Made by a program: the position numbers and the translations under genes. Shown one piece after another: positions 28,668 through 37,215 of a stretch of 64,000 nt of DNA. Source of the stretch: Manganitrophus sp963718695 (lineage in GTDB: Bacteria; Nitrospirota; Nitrospiria; SBBL01; Manganitrophaceae); contig OY970371.1 of assembly GCA_963718695.1 (NCBI GenBank), positions 1,798,001-1,862,000 on the forward strand. Reading direction: 5' to 3'. Below the pieces are notes generated by a model. The model worked only from the letters and a program-made list of their open reading frames with translations. It was not told where the DNA came from and did not search any database. Positions within the stretch are counted from its first letter, which is position 1. Each line of letters starts with the position of its first letter.

Positions 28668-28995
28668 TTAAATAACGGCCCCGAGGCTCGTCACCACGGT
28701 GTCCGCTCTGAGCATCACCGCTCCTCCCAGAATGGCGGGGACGGCATACATTACCTCTCCCTGGATCGCCATCACGGCGCCGATGACGATCGCGACGACA
28801 CCACCGACGAAGCCGATCGGCCCCCTCAAAATCTGGTTGACGCCGATGTCGTAGAACGTCGTAAGCGAACGATCCGGCCGCGGGCGCGGTGATCGCCATC
28901 GCCGCCGGCGCCACCGCCAGGACGAGCAGCAGCGCCAGAAACGCGGTGTAAAGCTCTTTCCTTCTCTCTCTCCTCATTCTCATGAGTCCTCTCAT
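28668..28995 (-). pseudogene. traA: traA pilin gene with a single-base frameshift
   Basis: From ATG 28995 (after AGGAGGAGG), the first frame gives a basic N-terminus and a signal-like hydrophobic stretch (LALLLVLAVAPAAMA), then APAAGSFAYD. The second frame continues FYDIGVNQILRGPIGFVGG and two membrane segments, ending ADTVVTSLGAVI. This is the layout of a VirB2/TraA pilin. The length 328 nt is 3n+1; dropping the base at 28857 gives 108 aa. Without the pilin no transfer is expected, so a sequencing error must be considered. Confidence 0.8.
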
Positions 28996-29041
28996 CAGCC
29001 TCCTCCTCTTTTGATTTCTCCCCGTCCACGACGGGAAGCCG

Positions 29042-29758
29042 TTAGTTCCTTTCCAGAATCCGGGCGATCTTCTTGAAATCGGCTCCGGAGACGAACTCTC
29101 CGTCGATCCACATCGTGGGGGTACCGCGCACCCCCAGCCGCCGGGCGATCCGTTTGTGCTCTTCCAGCAGCTCGGAAACGGCGGCGTCTTCGCAGGTTTC
29201 AAACGCTTCGTGATCGAGCCTGCCGGACAAGACCTCTTCGTAGGCCAGTTTTCTATCCGGAGCACATAAGATGTACCGGGACTTTCTCTCCGCCTCCGGA
29301 TGAATCTCCGAGATCGGAAGGAGGAAGACATACCGGGTGACATCGGACCGCTTCCTGAAAAAGGCCGCGGTCTTTCGGCAGAACGGACAGTCCGGGTCGA
29401 CCACTTCGATCACCGTGTGCTTTCCGTTCCCGATCCGGATCGCCTTCTCCAGAGGAAGATTTTTGATCCGGGCGGCCGTCATCTCCGCCTTTTTCCGGGC
29501 GGTGAGGCTGATCCCATCCTTGGTCAGAATCTCTCCGACGATGGTCAACCCGCTCTGAGGGTGGTAGTAGACGATCTTCTCCTCGAAGGCGATCTCATAA
29601 AGGCCGTCGATTTGCGTTTTCCCGATACCCTCGATCGGGATCTCGGAGAATCGGATGCGGATCAGTTCTTCGACGGTCGGCTTCGTTTCCACTTCCGCAA
29701 AGAGCTGCAAGGGATAGAACAGAGCAACAAACATCACCAGCAGCGGCCTACTTCTCAT
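29042..29758 (-). CDS. DsbC/DsbG-like disulfide isomerase
   Basis: 238 aa with a signal peptide (about residues 1-21), an N-terminal dimerisation region and a thioredoxin domain with C124-P-F-C127 and the cis-Pro motif RGTPTMW. F-type elements often carry such a protein (TrbB or DsbC) to fold TraN, TraU and TraH. ATG 29758 follows GGAGGGGACC and overlaps the upstream gene by 11 nt. Confidence 0.9.
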   Translation of the reverse strand: MRSRPLLVMFVALFYPLQLFAEVETKPTVEELIRIRFSEIPIEGIGKTQIDGLYEIAFEEKIVYYHPQSGLTIVGEILTKDGISLTARKKAEMTAARIKNLPLEKAIRIGNGKHTVIEVVDPDCPFCRKTAAFFRKRSDVTRYVFLLPISEIHPEAERKSRYILCAPDRKLAYEEVLSGRLDHEAFETCEDAAVSELLEEHKRIARRLGVRGTPTMWIDGEFVSGADFKKIARILERN

Positions 29759-30446
29759 GGTCCCCTCCGTTTTTCGTGACAAAGATTTCCACCCTGCGAT
29801 TGAGCTGCCGGTCGGTGGACCGGGGGCAGCAACTTCCTTTTCCCGCGATCTCCGCCACCGTGACAGCGCGCGCTTTTAATATCGCGGCGACCCTCTCCGC
29901 TCGTTCGCGGGAGATGCGGTCGTTTTGATCGCTCCCCCCGAGATCGCAGGTATGGCCGAAGACTTTCACCTCTCCCCCCGACTTTTTGATCCGGTCCGCC
30001 GCTTTTAAGATCTCCTTTTCTTGCTCCGGGTTGATCCGCTTCTCATTGAATCCGAACAGGATGATCGCCGGCCCCGAATCGTCTCCGACCGGAGCGGTCC
30101 GAGTCGAATCCGGCTCCCCTTCCCTCATTTCTCCCCTGCCGGCGCTTCCTCCCTCTTTCTGAATCGGCTCTTCCCTGATCGGGGCCGGGAGGGTGAAGTG
30201 GAACGGCTCCGTCACCTTCAACGCGATCGGGATCTCTCTCGGCTTTACGGCCAAGGGAGGAGCGGATTTACAGTCGCAGAGGACGAACGTCTCGGCGGCC
30301 TCGATGGCAACCTCCATATCGGACGGATACCGATACGGAGCTTTGATGATTTCAGCCGCCCCGGCCTCGGGAGAAGCAAACGAAAAATATCCGATCAGGA
30401 TGATCGGAAGAGCCTTTTTTGAGGAAAGTTTCATTTTCCATTCCAT
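29748..30446 (-). CDS. OmpA-like peptidoglycan-binding protein
   Basis: 232 aa (or 228 from the next ATG at 30434). A signal peptide covers about residues 1-31, followed by a linker, and the last 95 residues form an OmpA/MotB-like domain (ILFGFNEKRINPEQEKEIL, VFGHTCDLGGSDQNDRISRERAERVAAIL, RQLNRRVEIFV). It probably ties the transfer channel to peptidoglycan. It is the first gene of the leftward tra operon, as read from the promoter region near 30450-30670. Confidence 0.8.
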   Translation of the reverse strand: MEWKMKLSSKKALPIILIGYFSFASPEAGAAEIIKAPYRYPSDMEVAIEAAETFVLCDCKSAPPLAVKPREIPIALKVTEPFHFTLPAPIREEPIQKEGGSAGRGEMREGEPDSTRTAPVGDDSGPAIILFGFNEKRINPEQEKEILKAADRIKKSGGEVKVFGHTCDLGGSDQNDRISRERAERVAAILKARAVTVAEIAGKGSCCPRSTDRQLNRRVEIFVTKNGGDHEK

Positions 30447-30504
30447 GGTTCGATGTTCATTGCGGGGAATATAGCAAAATATCCGGTTGCAAAATCATGC
30501 GATG

Positions 30505-30524
30505 TTGGGCGACGGATCGCCCAA
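30505..30524. promoter_or_regulatory. Perfect inverted repeat in the divergent tra control region
   Basis: TTGGGCGA, spacer CGGA, TCGCCCAA lies between the leftward tra operon and rightward traD. Its place suggests an operator or a nic-region hairpin; nothing here proves either. Two more small hairpins follow at about 30597-30612 (GTTCGC/GCGAAC) and 30640-30655 (CCCCG/CGGGG) in the traD leader. Confidence 0.45.
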
Positions 30525-30682
30525 AATCGAAGTTTTTTGCAAGCCGTTGAGACGGTATGATCGGGGCGGAGAGAATGCGTCAATGAAATAGAAGGTTCGC
30601 TATGGCGAACTCCCATTCGATCGCGCGTCCTCAAGGGAACCCCGCTCGACGGGGCCGATTATGATGAACGATGGAGGAAACG

Positions 30683-32461
30683 ATGAATCAGTTCGAATCG
30701 ATTCGACTCTTCTCGGATCAATATTTCTTTCTCCTGGTCGGCGTTCTGCTCCTTTTCGTCTTTGTGATGGGGGTCAGGCGGAAATCGGACGGAAGAGGGA
30801 CGGGACGATACGCCACGGCCTGGGAGACCCTCTCGCGACTCGGAAATTGGGCCCGCTTCCCCCTCTCTCTCTATGCGGTGATCGCGGTCGGCGCCGGCTT
30901 GTCGGCGATCATCTTCGGATGGCGCTTCAGCCGGGAGGGCCTCTCCGTATGGATGCATCCCGATCAGACCGTGATCATTCTCACCGTCTCCCTGACCGTC
31001 GCGCTTCTTCTCTACTGGATCCTTCTGGAACGCTTCTTCATTGAGCGCGATAAAAACCGCTTTATTTTGGGAACGAAACGGTTCTTCCTCCCCGTGACCC
31101 TCTCCCTGCCGGAGAAAGACCGTTTCGAGCACATCCGCGTCCAGGGCCGCGCCGGCACGGGGAAAACGGATGGATACATGTTTCCGCAGTTGATCGAGGA
31201 TGCGTCGGGCGACTGTTCTGCGGTGGTCCTCAACGTCAAGTCGCCGGAGGCTTTCGAGGCGATCGGGGGCGCCTGGTGCGTCAAGGGGAAAAAGGTCATC
31301 CTGTTCGATCCCTATCATCCCGACTGCCCCGGGTTTGAGCTGCTCGCCAGCACAACCGGTCTGGACCGGATTGAGGAAGTCGTGCTCGGAAAACGGAATA
31401 CCGACGCCAACGACACCTCGATCTGGTTCGATCTTCAGGAACGCCGCCTCTTCCGCCTGATGTGCCAATTGGTGATGGGATATAAAGATCCGCGGCAGTG
31501 CTGCCTTCCGATGGTTTACCAGCTCGCCCTTCGAGGGGTGCTGGCGCTGGAAGCGGCGGTCACCTATTGCCAGGATCCGTTGCTTCAGGCGGAGTTCGAG
31601 CACCAATTCCAAAACAAACTCCGGCTGCCCGATATCCTCAGCGGGATCCTCAACAAGCTGGATCTCTTCTCCGATCCGAAGATCGCGGCCGCCTTCTCCC
31701 GTCCCGATCTCGACCTCGACCTTCTTTTTCGAGAGCCGATCCTCCTGATCATCGCAAGCCCGCACAGCAATCCGAAGGCGCGTCTGGCGGCATCGCTCCT
31801 GCTCCGCGCGATCATGATGAGAGTTTACGACCGTCCCGTCCGGACGAAGGAGGATGGACTCCCCCTTTTCTTCTATCTCGATGAGTTCTACGCGCTCCAT
31901 CTCCCCGACCTCGCCGATTTCGCGAACACGGCGCGGTCGGCCCGGGTCGGCATCGTCACCTACCTCCAGGCGGAAGAGCAGCTGACCCGGTATCAGCCGC
32001 ACGAGGTCGTCTCGATCGCGGTGAACACAAAGACCGAGGTCGCCCTGCAGGGGTGCGATCTTCCTTCTTGTAAGCGCCTTTCGGAACTCTATGGAAAATG
32101 TCTGATCCGGGACAAGCGCATCGCGCGATCGTGGCGGCGAGGCTCCGTCACCACCACGGCATATATCGAAAAGCCGCTGCTGACGGTCGATGAGATCCAC
32201 AATATGCCGCTCGGCACGGCGCTTCTCAATATCGGAGGATTACATCCGGTTTGGGCCAAGCTCGTCTCCTCTTATAAGACCCGGAGATTCAAACGAAGAA
32301 GAGGATTGCCGGTGGAAGCCTACCGGCCGGTCATGCAGCCTTTGACTCCCCCATCTTATAGGGATCTTGATCTGCCCGGGGGCGATCCGCTCCCCCCTCT
32401 CCTTCGTCGAGCACCTCGACCGGGCCTCCTCGCGGCGGAGAGATCGTCGGATGGTAGCTGA
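30683..32461 (+). CDS. traD: TraD-type coupling protein
   Basis: 592 aa from ATG 30683, which has GGAGG 5 nt upstream; a start 12 nt earlier is less likely. Membrane segments near residues 13-30, 62-78 and 97-117 are followed by Walker A GRAGTGKT (155-162) and Walker B LFFYLDEFYAL (about 400). Coupling proteins bring the relaxase-DNA complex to the channel and pump DNA. It is transcribed away from the tra operon, together with the primase and the relaxation protein. Confidence 0.9.
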   Translation: MNQFESIRLFSDQYFFLLVGVLLLFVFVMGVRRKSDGRGTGRYATAWETLSRLGNWARFPLSLYAVIAVGAGLSAIIFGWRFSREGLSVWMHPDQTVIILTVSLTVALLLYWILLERFFIERDKNRFILGTKRFFLPVTLSLPEKDRFEHIRVQGRAGTGKTDGYMFPQLIEDASGDCSAVVLNVKSPEAFEAIGGAWCVKGKKVILFDPYHPDCPGFELLASTTGLDRIEEVVLGKRNTDANDTSIWFDLQERRLFRLMCQLVMGYKDPRQCCLPMVYQLALRGVLALEAAVTYCQDPLLQAEFEHQFQNKLRLPDILSGILNKLDLFSDPKIAAAFSRPDLDLDLLFREPILLIIASPHSNPKARLAASLLLRAIMMRVYDRPVRTKEDGLPLFFYLDEFYALHLPDLADFANTARSARVGIVTYLQAEEQLTRYQPHEVVSIAVNTKTEVALQGCDLPSCKRLSELYGKCLIRDKRIARSWRRGSVTTTAYIEKPLLTVDEIHNMPLGTALLNIGGLHPVWAKLVSSYKTRRFKRRRGLPVEAYRPVMQPLTPPSYRDLDLPGGDPLPPLLRRAPRPGLLAAERSSDGS

Positions 32462-32479
32462 AAGGATGGGGGGTCCGCC

Positions 32480-34243
32480 ATGAAGCAGGGAAGCGTGAAT
32501 CCGTTCGAGGAGGTGAAAAAGAAGGTCGACCTTCTCGGCCTGATCGAGAAATGGACCGGGGCGACCGCCCGAAGATCGGGAAAGAACTATGCGCTCTCCC
32601 GATGCCCATTCTGCGGAGGCCACGGCTGCTTTTCGATCACCCCGGAAAAACAGCTCTATCATTGTTTTCAATGCCCCGGCAAAGCAGGGGGAGATGTCTT
32701 CGATTTCCTCTGCAAACTCAGAGGCTGCGACAATCGCGCCGCCCTGGAAGAACTGGCGCGGGAAGCGGGCTATCCACTCCCCTTGTCACGCGCTTCCGAG
32801 CGGGATATCCGCGAAGCGATCCTCTCTCAAGCAAAAGAAGACTGGAATCTTCCGCAGGCGCGGGACGCATGGGAGTACCTGACGCAGGAAAGGCGACTCT
32901 CCCCTGAAGTATTGAAAGCGCACGATGTCGGCTATCTCGGGGACCGCTCCAGGCTGATCGGGATACTGAAGAAGAAGGGGTTCACCTATGAGGAAATCAA
33001 AAACACGGGGATTCTCACGAAAGGGTACGGAGATTTCTACGAGATCCTCTTCGGCTGGCGCGCATCCATAGGAACGCTGGGCGGATTCATCGCGGGGGCA
33101 ACGAAAGCCGGCTTGAAGAAGGTGAAGCCGGAAGAGGAGGAGATTTATCCGAAATACAAGAACGCCGCCGGCTTTCAGGTCGACTCCCCCTACAATCTCT
33201 ACTATGCCAAAAGGAGAGTCCCCGATGATGCGACCCTGGTCATCGTCGAGGGGGTCCTCGATTGCCTGCAGATGTTGTCGCATGGGCTTCATAACACGAT
33301 CGCTCTGGGAGGGACGGCGTTCAAGGAAGGGTATGGAAAAGCGCTGGAGGCGACCCGGTTCGAGCGGATTATTCTATTGCTCGACAGCGACCGGCCCGGG
33401 AAACAAGCGGCGTCGCGCCTGATTCCGTTCCTGATGCAGAATCATCCGAAATTCGCTCTTTATGTCACCGAGATCACCGCCCCCGATCCGAACGATGAGA
33501 CCCGGACGATCAAGGATCCGGATGAATTGATTGTCAAACTCGGGGCCGAGGTGATCAGGAAAGTAATTCGCCATCCGGTCAAAGCGGGCCCCTGGCTGGT
33601 CCTGGCAATGCGGGATCAGCATGACATGAAAAACCCCCTTGACCGCGACCGGATATTTCAGGAGGTCGCTTCCTTATGGGGTTATGTCCCGGATGAGGTC
33701 GAACGGAAGGAGATCCTCCGCTACTTGGCCGACGGGTCCGAGCTGCCGCAGGAGGATATTCGAAAGACGATCGAGAGGCTGGCTCAGCGCGCTCTCACGA
33801 TGGGCACGGGTGGAGAACGGGATCTATCGGAAGGCAACCCGAGCCGGGCGAAGGAGAAGGCGCCATTGACGGAAACAGAATCGGCCGAACTCAGACGAAG
33901 AATCGATGATCTTAAAGCAAAAAACCGGGATCTCGCAAAGAAAAATAAGGTTCTGGTTCAAGCCTATGCCGCCTTCGTTCTACAGGCGAAGGAACTCTCC
34001 AGGTCCGGTCTTCTCTGGCATGTCAATCGCCTGGCGGAAGGACATGTGAAGCTCTTGAAACAGCTTCGAAGGGACCCAGTGAAAGCGCAATCGATGATCG
34101 GTCGAATCAACGAAATCTTTGAAGCGTCCCGGCTCAATCACCTGGAACGCATCAAGGGGGAGATTGAAGCGCTGTGTAAAGAGAATGAGCCGGATGCCGG
34201 GAAGAGGGCCCATGCCGAGGCAAAAGGGACTGAATCTCACTGA
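32480..34243 (+). CDS. DnaG-like primase (CHC2 zinc finger plus Toprim)
   Basis: 587 aa. The zinc finger C42-x2-C45...H61, C62-x2-C65 with QLYHCFQCPGKAGGDVFDFL matches CHC2. The Toprim core is VIVEGVLDCLQ near 252 and LLLDSDRPGKQAA near 298. A coiled-coil stretch around 470-500 follows. It may prime the transferred strand in the recipient or replicate the excised element. GGGGGG lies before the ATG. Confidence 0.9.
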   Translation: MKQGSVNPFEEVKKKVDLLGLIEKWTGATARRSGKNYALSRCPFCGGHGCFSITPEKQLYHCFQCPGKAGGDVFDFLCKLRGCDNRAALEELAREAGYPLPLSRASERDIREAILSQAKEDWNLPQARDAWEYLTQERRLSPEVLKAHDVGYLGDRSRLIGILKKKGFTYEEIKNTGILTKGYGDFYEILFGWRASIGTLGGFIAGATKAGLKKVKPEEEEIYPKYKNAAGFQVDSPYNLYYAKRRVPDDATLVIVEGVLDCLQMLSHGLHNTIALGGTAFKEGYGKALEATRFERIILLLDSDRPGKQAASRLIPFLMQNHPKFALYVTEITAPDPNDETRTIKDPDELIVKLGAEVIRKVIRHPVKAGPWLVLAMRDQHDMKNPLDRDRIFQEVASLWGYVPDEVERKEILRYLADGSELPQEDIRKTIERLAQRALTMGTGGERDLSEGNPSRAKEKAPLTETESAELRRRIDDLKAKNRDLAKKNKVLVQAYAAFVLQAKELSRSGLLWHVNRLAEGHVKLLKQLRRDPVKAQSMIGRINEIFEASRLNHLERIKGEIEALCKENEPDAGKRAHAEAKGTESH

Positions 34244-35114
34244 CCGCGACATGGAGGTGCTGAAATATCTCGCCGTCGGGCCGGCATTCGCCGACGACCT
34301 GCATGTCCGGTTTTTCGTCGGGAGAGGGAAAACAATCAGCCGTCAGGCGTTTGAGAGGCGGATGTGGAAATTGACCGAAGCCTGCTGTATTACACGGTTG
34401 ACGCCCTTTAAAATCCGCGGAAGGAATCCGATCAGACATAAACCGGTTTTTTCCATCGGTGAAGAGGGAATCGCGGCACTGATCTCGGAAGCCGTCATGC
34501 CGATCGACCGGATCCGCCGGGTCCGGCTGAACCGGCCGTTCCTGTTCCATGAAATTATTGTGGGCCGGTTTGTCCGAAGGGTCTACGAAGGGGAACCGAG
34601 GCGGTACCGGGTGATCCGGCTGTATGATCATGCGATGCTGGCGAAACAGGTCCAGAAGGTCCGGGTCAAACGGATTCCGGATTTGCGGTTTACAATCCAG
34701 CTGTCGAACGGCTCCTATTTCAGCTATCTCGTCGAGGTCGATGCCGGAACCACTCATACTCCGGAATTCGTCCAGAAGCTGGCCGCTTTCATTCAACTCA
34801 GCCGTGTTCTTGCCCCCGTGAATTCAAAAGATCCGGTCGGGATATTGATCGTCTGTCACACGGCCGATCGGATGGCGGTGCTTCAGCGTGCCGTGATGGA
34901 AAGCCATGTCACGGTCAAAGTGGCGAATAAATTCCTCTTCAATACTATTCATAACATCGACAACAGCCTCGGCCTGCTTAATCCCTGGTACAAGGCCGAT
35001 GGGGCGAAAATAGAGATGATTTTCAAAGACAGGAGCAGATCTTCGGAGGTGCGCTCGATCGAAAAAGGAGAATCGGTTGGAGAAGCGGGAGATCCTGGTT
35101 CGGTGAGGGTATGA
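34212..35114 (+). CDS. Replication-relaxation family protein
   Basis: 300 aa from ATG 34212 (GAGGG upstream), overlapping the primase by 32 nt. It has the N-terminal winged-helix region (LTDRDMEVLKYLAVGPAFADDL ... RRMWKLTEACCI) and the core HEIIVGRFVRRV ... YLVEVDAGT of the Replic_Relax family found on conjugative plasmids. The exact role is uncertain; family names suggest relaxosome or replication control. The reading could start upstream, but that part overlaps the primase. Confidence 0.75.
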   Translation: MPRQKGLNLTDRDMEVLKYLAVGPAFADDLHVRFFVGRGKTISRQAFERRMWKLTEACCITRLTPFKIRGRNPIRHKPVFSIGEEGIAALISEAVMPIDRIRRVRLNRPFLFHEIIVGRFVRRVYEGEPRRYRVIRLYDHAMLAKQVQKVRVKRIPDLRFTIQLSNGSYFSYLVEVDAGTTHTPEFVQKLAAFIQLSRVLAPVNSKDPVGILIVCHTADRMAVLQRAVMESHVTVKVANKFLFNTIHNIDNSLGLLNPWYKADGAKIEMIFKDRSRSSEVRSIEKGESVGEAGDPGSVRV

Positions 35115-35156
35115 ATGCCAAAGATCGCCTAAGAATACGGCAAGCACCTAAACTAT

Positions 35157-35399
35157 TTAACTGACGAATATCGTCGGATGTCGGCCTGCAGAGAAGAATC
35201 CCATCGTCACCGCTGGATTTAAATGAGCTCCGGATACGTAACCTACTATATGGATCATTGCCAAAATGATTAGACCAAAAACGAGGCCAATCCCAAGACC
35301 TGTTACTTGATTAACGATCACAGCGCCCGTGCCGGCGAAGACAAGACAAAACGTCCCGAGCGCTTCAGCCAGATAGCGGGCATGATTCCACTGTTTCAT
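35157..35399 (-). pseudogene. Truncated aquaporin (AqpS/GlpF-like)
   Basis: Only 80 aa remain of a channel of about 230 aa: the first two membrane helices and the first NPA motif (SGAHLNPAVTMGF), then the sequence is cut after RHPTIFVS. The start overlaps the arsC stop (ATGA). In some ars operons an aquaporglyceroporin lets arsenite flow out after ArsC. Here the channel is broken exactly where the cargo meets the element backbone. Confidence 0.85.
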
Positions 35400-35809
35400 C
35401 CGGCATCAGCAAGAAAAGAGTGAACGCGCTGCTGGATCTCGGAAAAGATTCTTCGAAAGGCCTTCATCTTCTCTTCCTCACTTCCTTGGGCCTCGGCCGG
35501 ATCTTCCAGACTCCAGTGAATATTTCTGGGGCCTGGCCAAATGGGACAGCTTTCTTTTGCGTTCTCGCAGACGGTAATCACGATATCGATCTGTAAATTT
35601 TTAAACTCGTCTCGGGATTTTGACCGCAAGCCTTCTGTGGGAAGGCCTGCCTCTTTAAGGGTACGAATCGTTAAGGGATGGACCGTTCCTGTCGGTTTCG
35701 CTCCGGCGCTGACCGCCTGATACCGGTCTTTTCCCAATTGGTTTAAAAGAGCCTCCGCCATCTGGCTTCGACATGAATTTCCGGTGCAAAGGAAAAGAAT
35801 CCTTTTCAT
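35396..35809 (-). CDS. arsC: Thioredoxin-coupled arsenate reductase ArsC
   Basis: 137 aa of the low-molecular-weight phosphatase type. The nucleophile C8 lies in LCTGNSCRS, and the redox pair C81/C88 in CENAKESC, as in the S. aureus enzyme. It reduces As(V) to As(III). It lies 18 bp after arsI and overlaps the aquaporin gene. Confidence 0.95.
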   Translation of the reverse strand: MKRILFLCTGNSCRSQMAEALLNQLGKDRYQAVSAGAKPTGTVHPLTIRTLKEAGLPTEGLRSKSRDEFKNLQIDIVITVCENAKESCPIWPGPRNIHWSLEDPAEAQGSEEEKMKAFRRIFSEIQQRVHSFLADAG

Positions 35810-35827
35810 TTCCTCACCATTGATACC

Positions 35828-36229
35828 TTAACCGCAACAAGCGGTCTGCTCCATTTTTTTAGTGATCGGAACTTGCTCCCGCACATAAAAAACTTCCCAT
35901 TCATTCCCATCCGGATCGGTAAACCAAACTTTGTCCTGACGGGCAAAACAGCATTTCGTGTCGCTCTCGATGAGCTTTACCAATTCCTTTTCTGTCAGGT
36001 TCTTTTGCCACTTCATCATCTCGTCTTGGGAATCAACCTCAATCCCGAGATGAGAAACCTGGCTGATCTCCCCTTCCACCGACTGCATGGCAAAGTTCAG
36101 AGGGGAATCGTTCAGATCAAACTTGGCGTATGTTGAATTCTGTTTCTGGGGTTTCACGCCGAAGACCTTTTCATAAAAGGCGACCGATTCGGTTACGTTT
36201 TTGACATTCATGGATAAGTGTATTCTCAT
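35828..36229 (-). CDS. arsI: ArsI-type C-As lyase (VOC family)
   Basis: 133 aa with one vicinal-oxygen-chelate fold. Metal ligands are probably H4, H60 and E112; the vicinal pair C93-C94 in TKCCFARQDKVWF is the arsenic-binding signature of ArsI, and the C-terminus has a second pair (TACCG). ArsI cleaves the carbon-arsenic bond of methylarsenite. Cadmium-induced CadI proteins are close relatives, so substrate is inferred. AGGAGG precedes the ATG. Confidence 0.85.
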   Translation of the reverse strand: MRIHLSMNVKNVTESVAFYEKVFGVKPQKQNSTYAKFDLNDSPLNFAMQSVEGEISQVSHLGIEVDSQDEMMKWQKNLTEKELVKLIESDTKCCFARQDKVWFTDPDGNEWEVFYVREQVPITKKMEQTACCG

Positions 36230-36241
36230 GGCATCCTCCTT

Positions 36242-36655
36242 TTAATCACATTTCCAGCCCGGTTCGAAACAAGTTAAAATTTCGCAATGGATCATCGCTT
36301 TCTTGCTTTCGCCGCAGGCCTCCGAAAGAATCTGAAGCGACTTCTTCATTTTCTTTAGATCTCGAATCTTCTCCTCGACTTCGCTGATTTTGGCGTCCGT
36401 CTGATTTCTCACGTCCGAGCAGGTGGATCGCGGGTTGGAATTGAGCTCCAAAAGACCTTTAATCTCTTTGAGCGTAAATCCCAGGTCTTGTGCCCGTTTG
36501 ATGAATCGAATCCGCTTGGCATCTTCCTCAGAATACTTCCTGAAGCCTTCTTTGGAAGATGGCTGTTTGATGAGTCCTCTACGCTCATAGAATCGAACCG
36601 TCTCAACGCCGACGCCGGCGGCACGGGCTAATTTCCCAATCGTGAGTTCTTTCAT
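36242..36655 (-). CDS. MerR-family metal-responsive regulator
   Basis: 137 aa: winged helix at residues 1-70 (IGKLARAAGVGVETVRFYERRGLI), a dimerisation helix (about 82-112), and cysteines C79, C114 and C124 placed like C82, C117 and C126 of mercury MerR (the C114-C124 gap is one residue longer). C129 and C136 are extra. It heads the arsI-arsC-aqp operon and has a long-spacer promoter in front. The true inducer, Hg(II), As(III) or other, is not known. Confidence 0.85.
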   Translation of the reverse strand: MKELTIGKLARAAGVGVETVRFYERRGLIKQPSSKEGFRKYSEEDAKRIRFIKRAQDLGFTLKEIKGLLELNSNPRSTCSDVRNQTDAKISEVEEKIRDLKKMKKSLQILSEACGESKKAMIHCEILTCFEPGWKCD

Positions 36656-36661
36656 AAACTC

Positions 36662-36693
36662 ATCATATACTCCGTACCTATGTACTGTATCAA
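36662..36693 (-). promoter_or_regulatory. MerR-type promoter with long spacer
   Basis: Read leftwards: TTGATA, 20 bp, TATGAT. A mer-like dyad (GTAC, 4 bp, GTAC) is centred in the spacer. A 19-20 bp spacer with an inner dyad is the hallmark of MerR-family promoters. The expected start is about at the merR ATG, so the message may be leaderless. Confidence 0.7.
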
Positions 36694-36854
36694 GCTCTTT
36701 TTTAGGAAAGGGAAATACTCCCCTTTGATCGTCGAGAATTATAAAATCTCTATCAAATATTGTAGATTGGCTCCATCGCTCGAATCAGGAGCAGAAAAAT
36801 AAGCATATAGGTAACTTTGATGAGCAATGATGAACAAACGTCGTTCTTTGTGAC

Positions 36855-37175
36855 ATGAATCCCATTCCGTCATCGGACAGGCAGCAGCATATCACCATTA
36901 CGAAGGAAGTCTTTGGCTCAGCGCGGACGATACGAGAGCTTCCAAATGGCTACGCTTTCCAGCTACTAAATGCAAAAGGTCTCCTAATGAAAACCGCAGT
37001 GTTCATCGAGAACGAGAAACTATGTTGCTCATTCTTCTCTTTTGCGGTTGAAGTCGAAGCCTCAGGCGGGCCAATTTGGTTACAGCTTACCGGCCGTGAA
37101 GGTGTTAAACTATTTATTCGGGCAGAAATTGGCGAAGCCCTCAACGAAGCAGTTGCAAAGGCTCATTTCCATTAA
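36855..37175 (+). CDS. Small hypothetical protein with Cys-Cys motif
   Basis: 106 aa, no signal peptide. The core is KTAVFIENEKLCCSFFSF ... GGPIWLQLTGREGVKLFIRAEIGEAL. I cannot name the family; the paired cysteines and the place beside metal genes suggest a metal-linked role, but that is a guess. No strong ribosome-binding site. Confidence 0.55.
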   Translation: MNPIPSSDRQQHITITKEVFGSARTIRELPNGYAFQLLNAKGLLMKTAVFIENEKLCCSFFSFAVEVEASGGPIWLQLTGREGVKLFIRAEIGEALNEAVAKAHFH

Positions 37176-37215
37176 TGTCAGTATCTTTAATTTCTCCCAC
37201 AGCAGGCAGCGAGAA

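Noticed and set aside
27781..29343. A single 520-residue reading
   Set aside because: It joins out-of-frame parts of dsbC, traA and traL to the true traE; only the last 184 residues are a protein.
30659..32200. 513-residue frame opposite to traD
   Set aside because: Antisense shadow of a clear coupling protein; no ribosome-binding site or domain.
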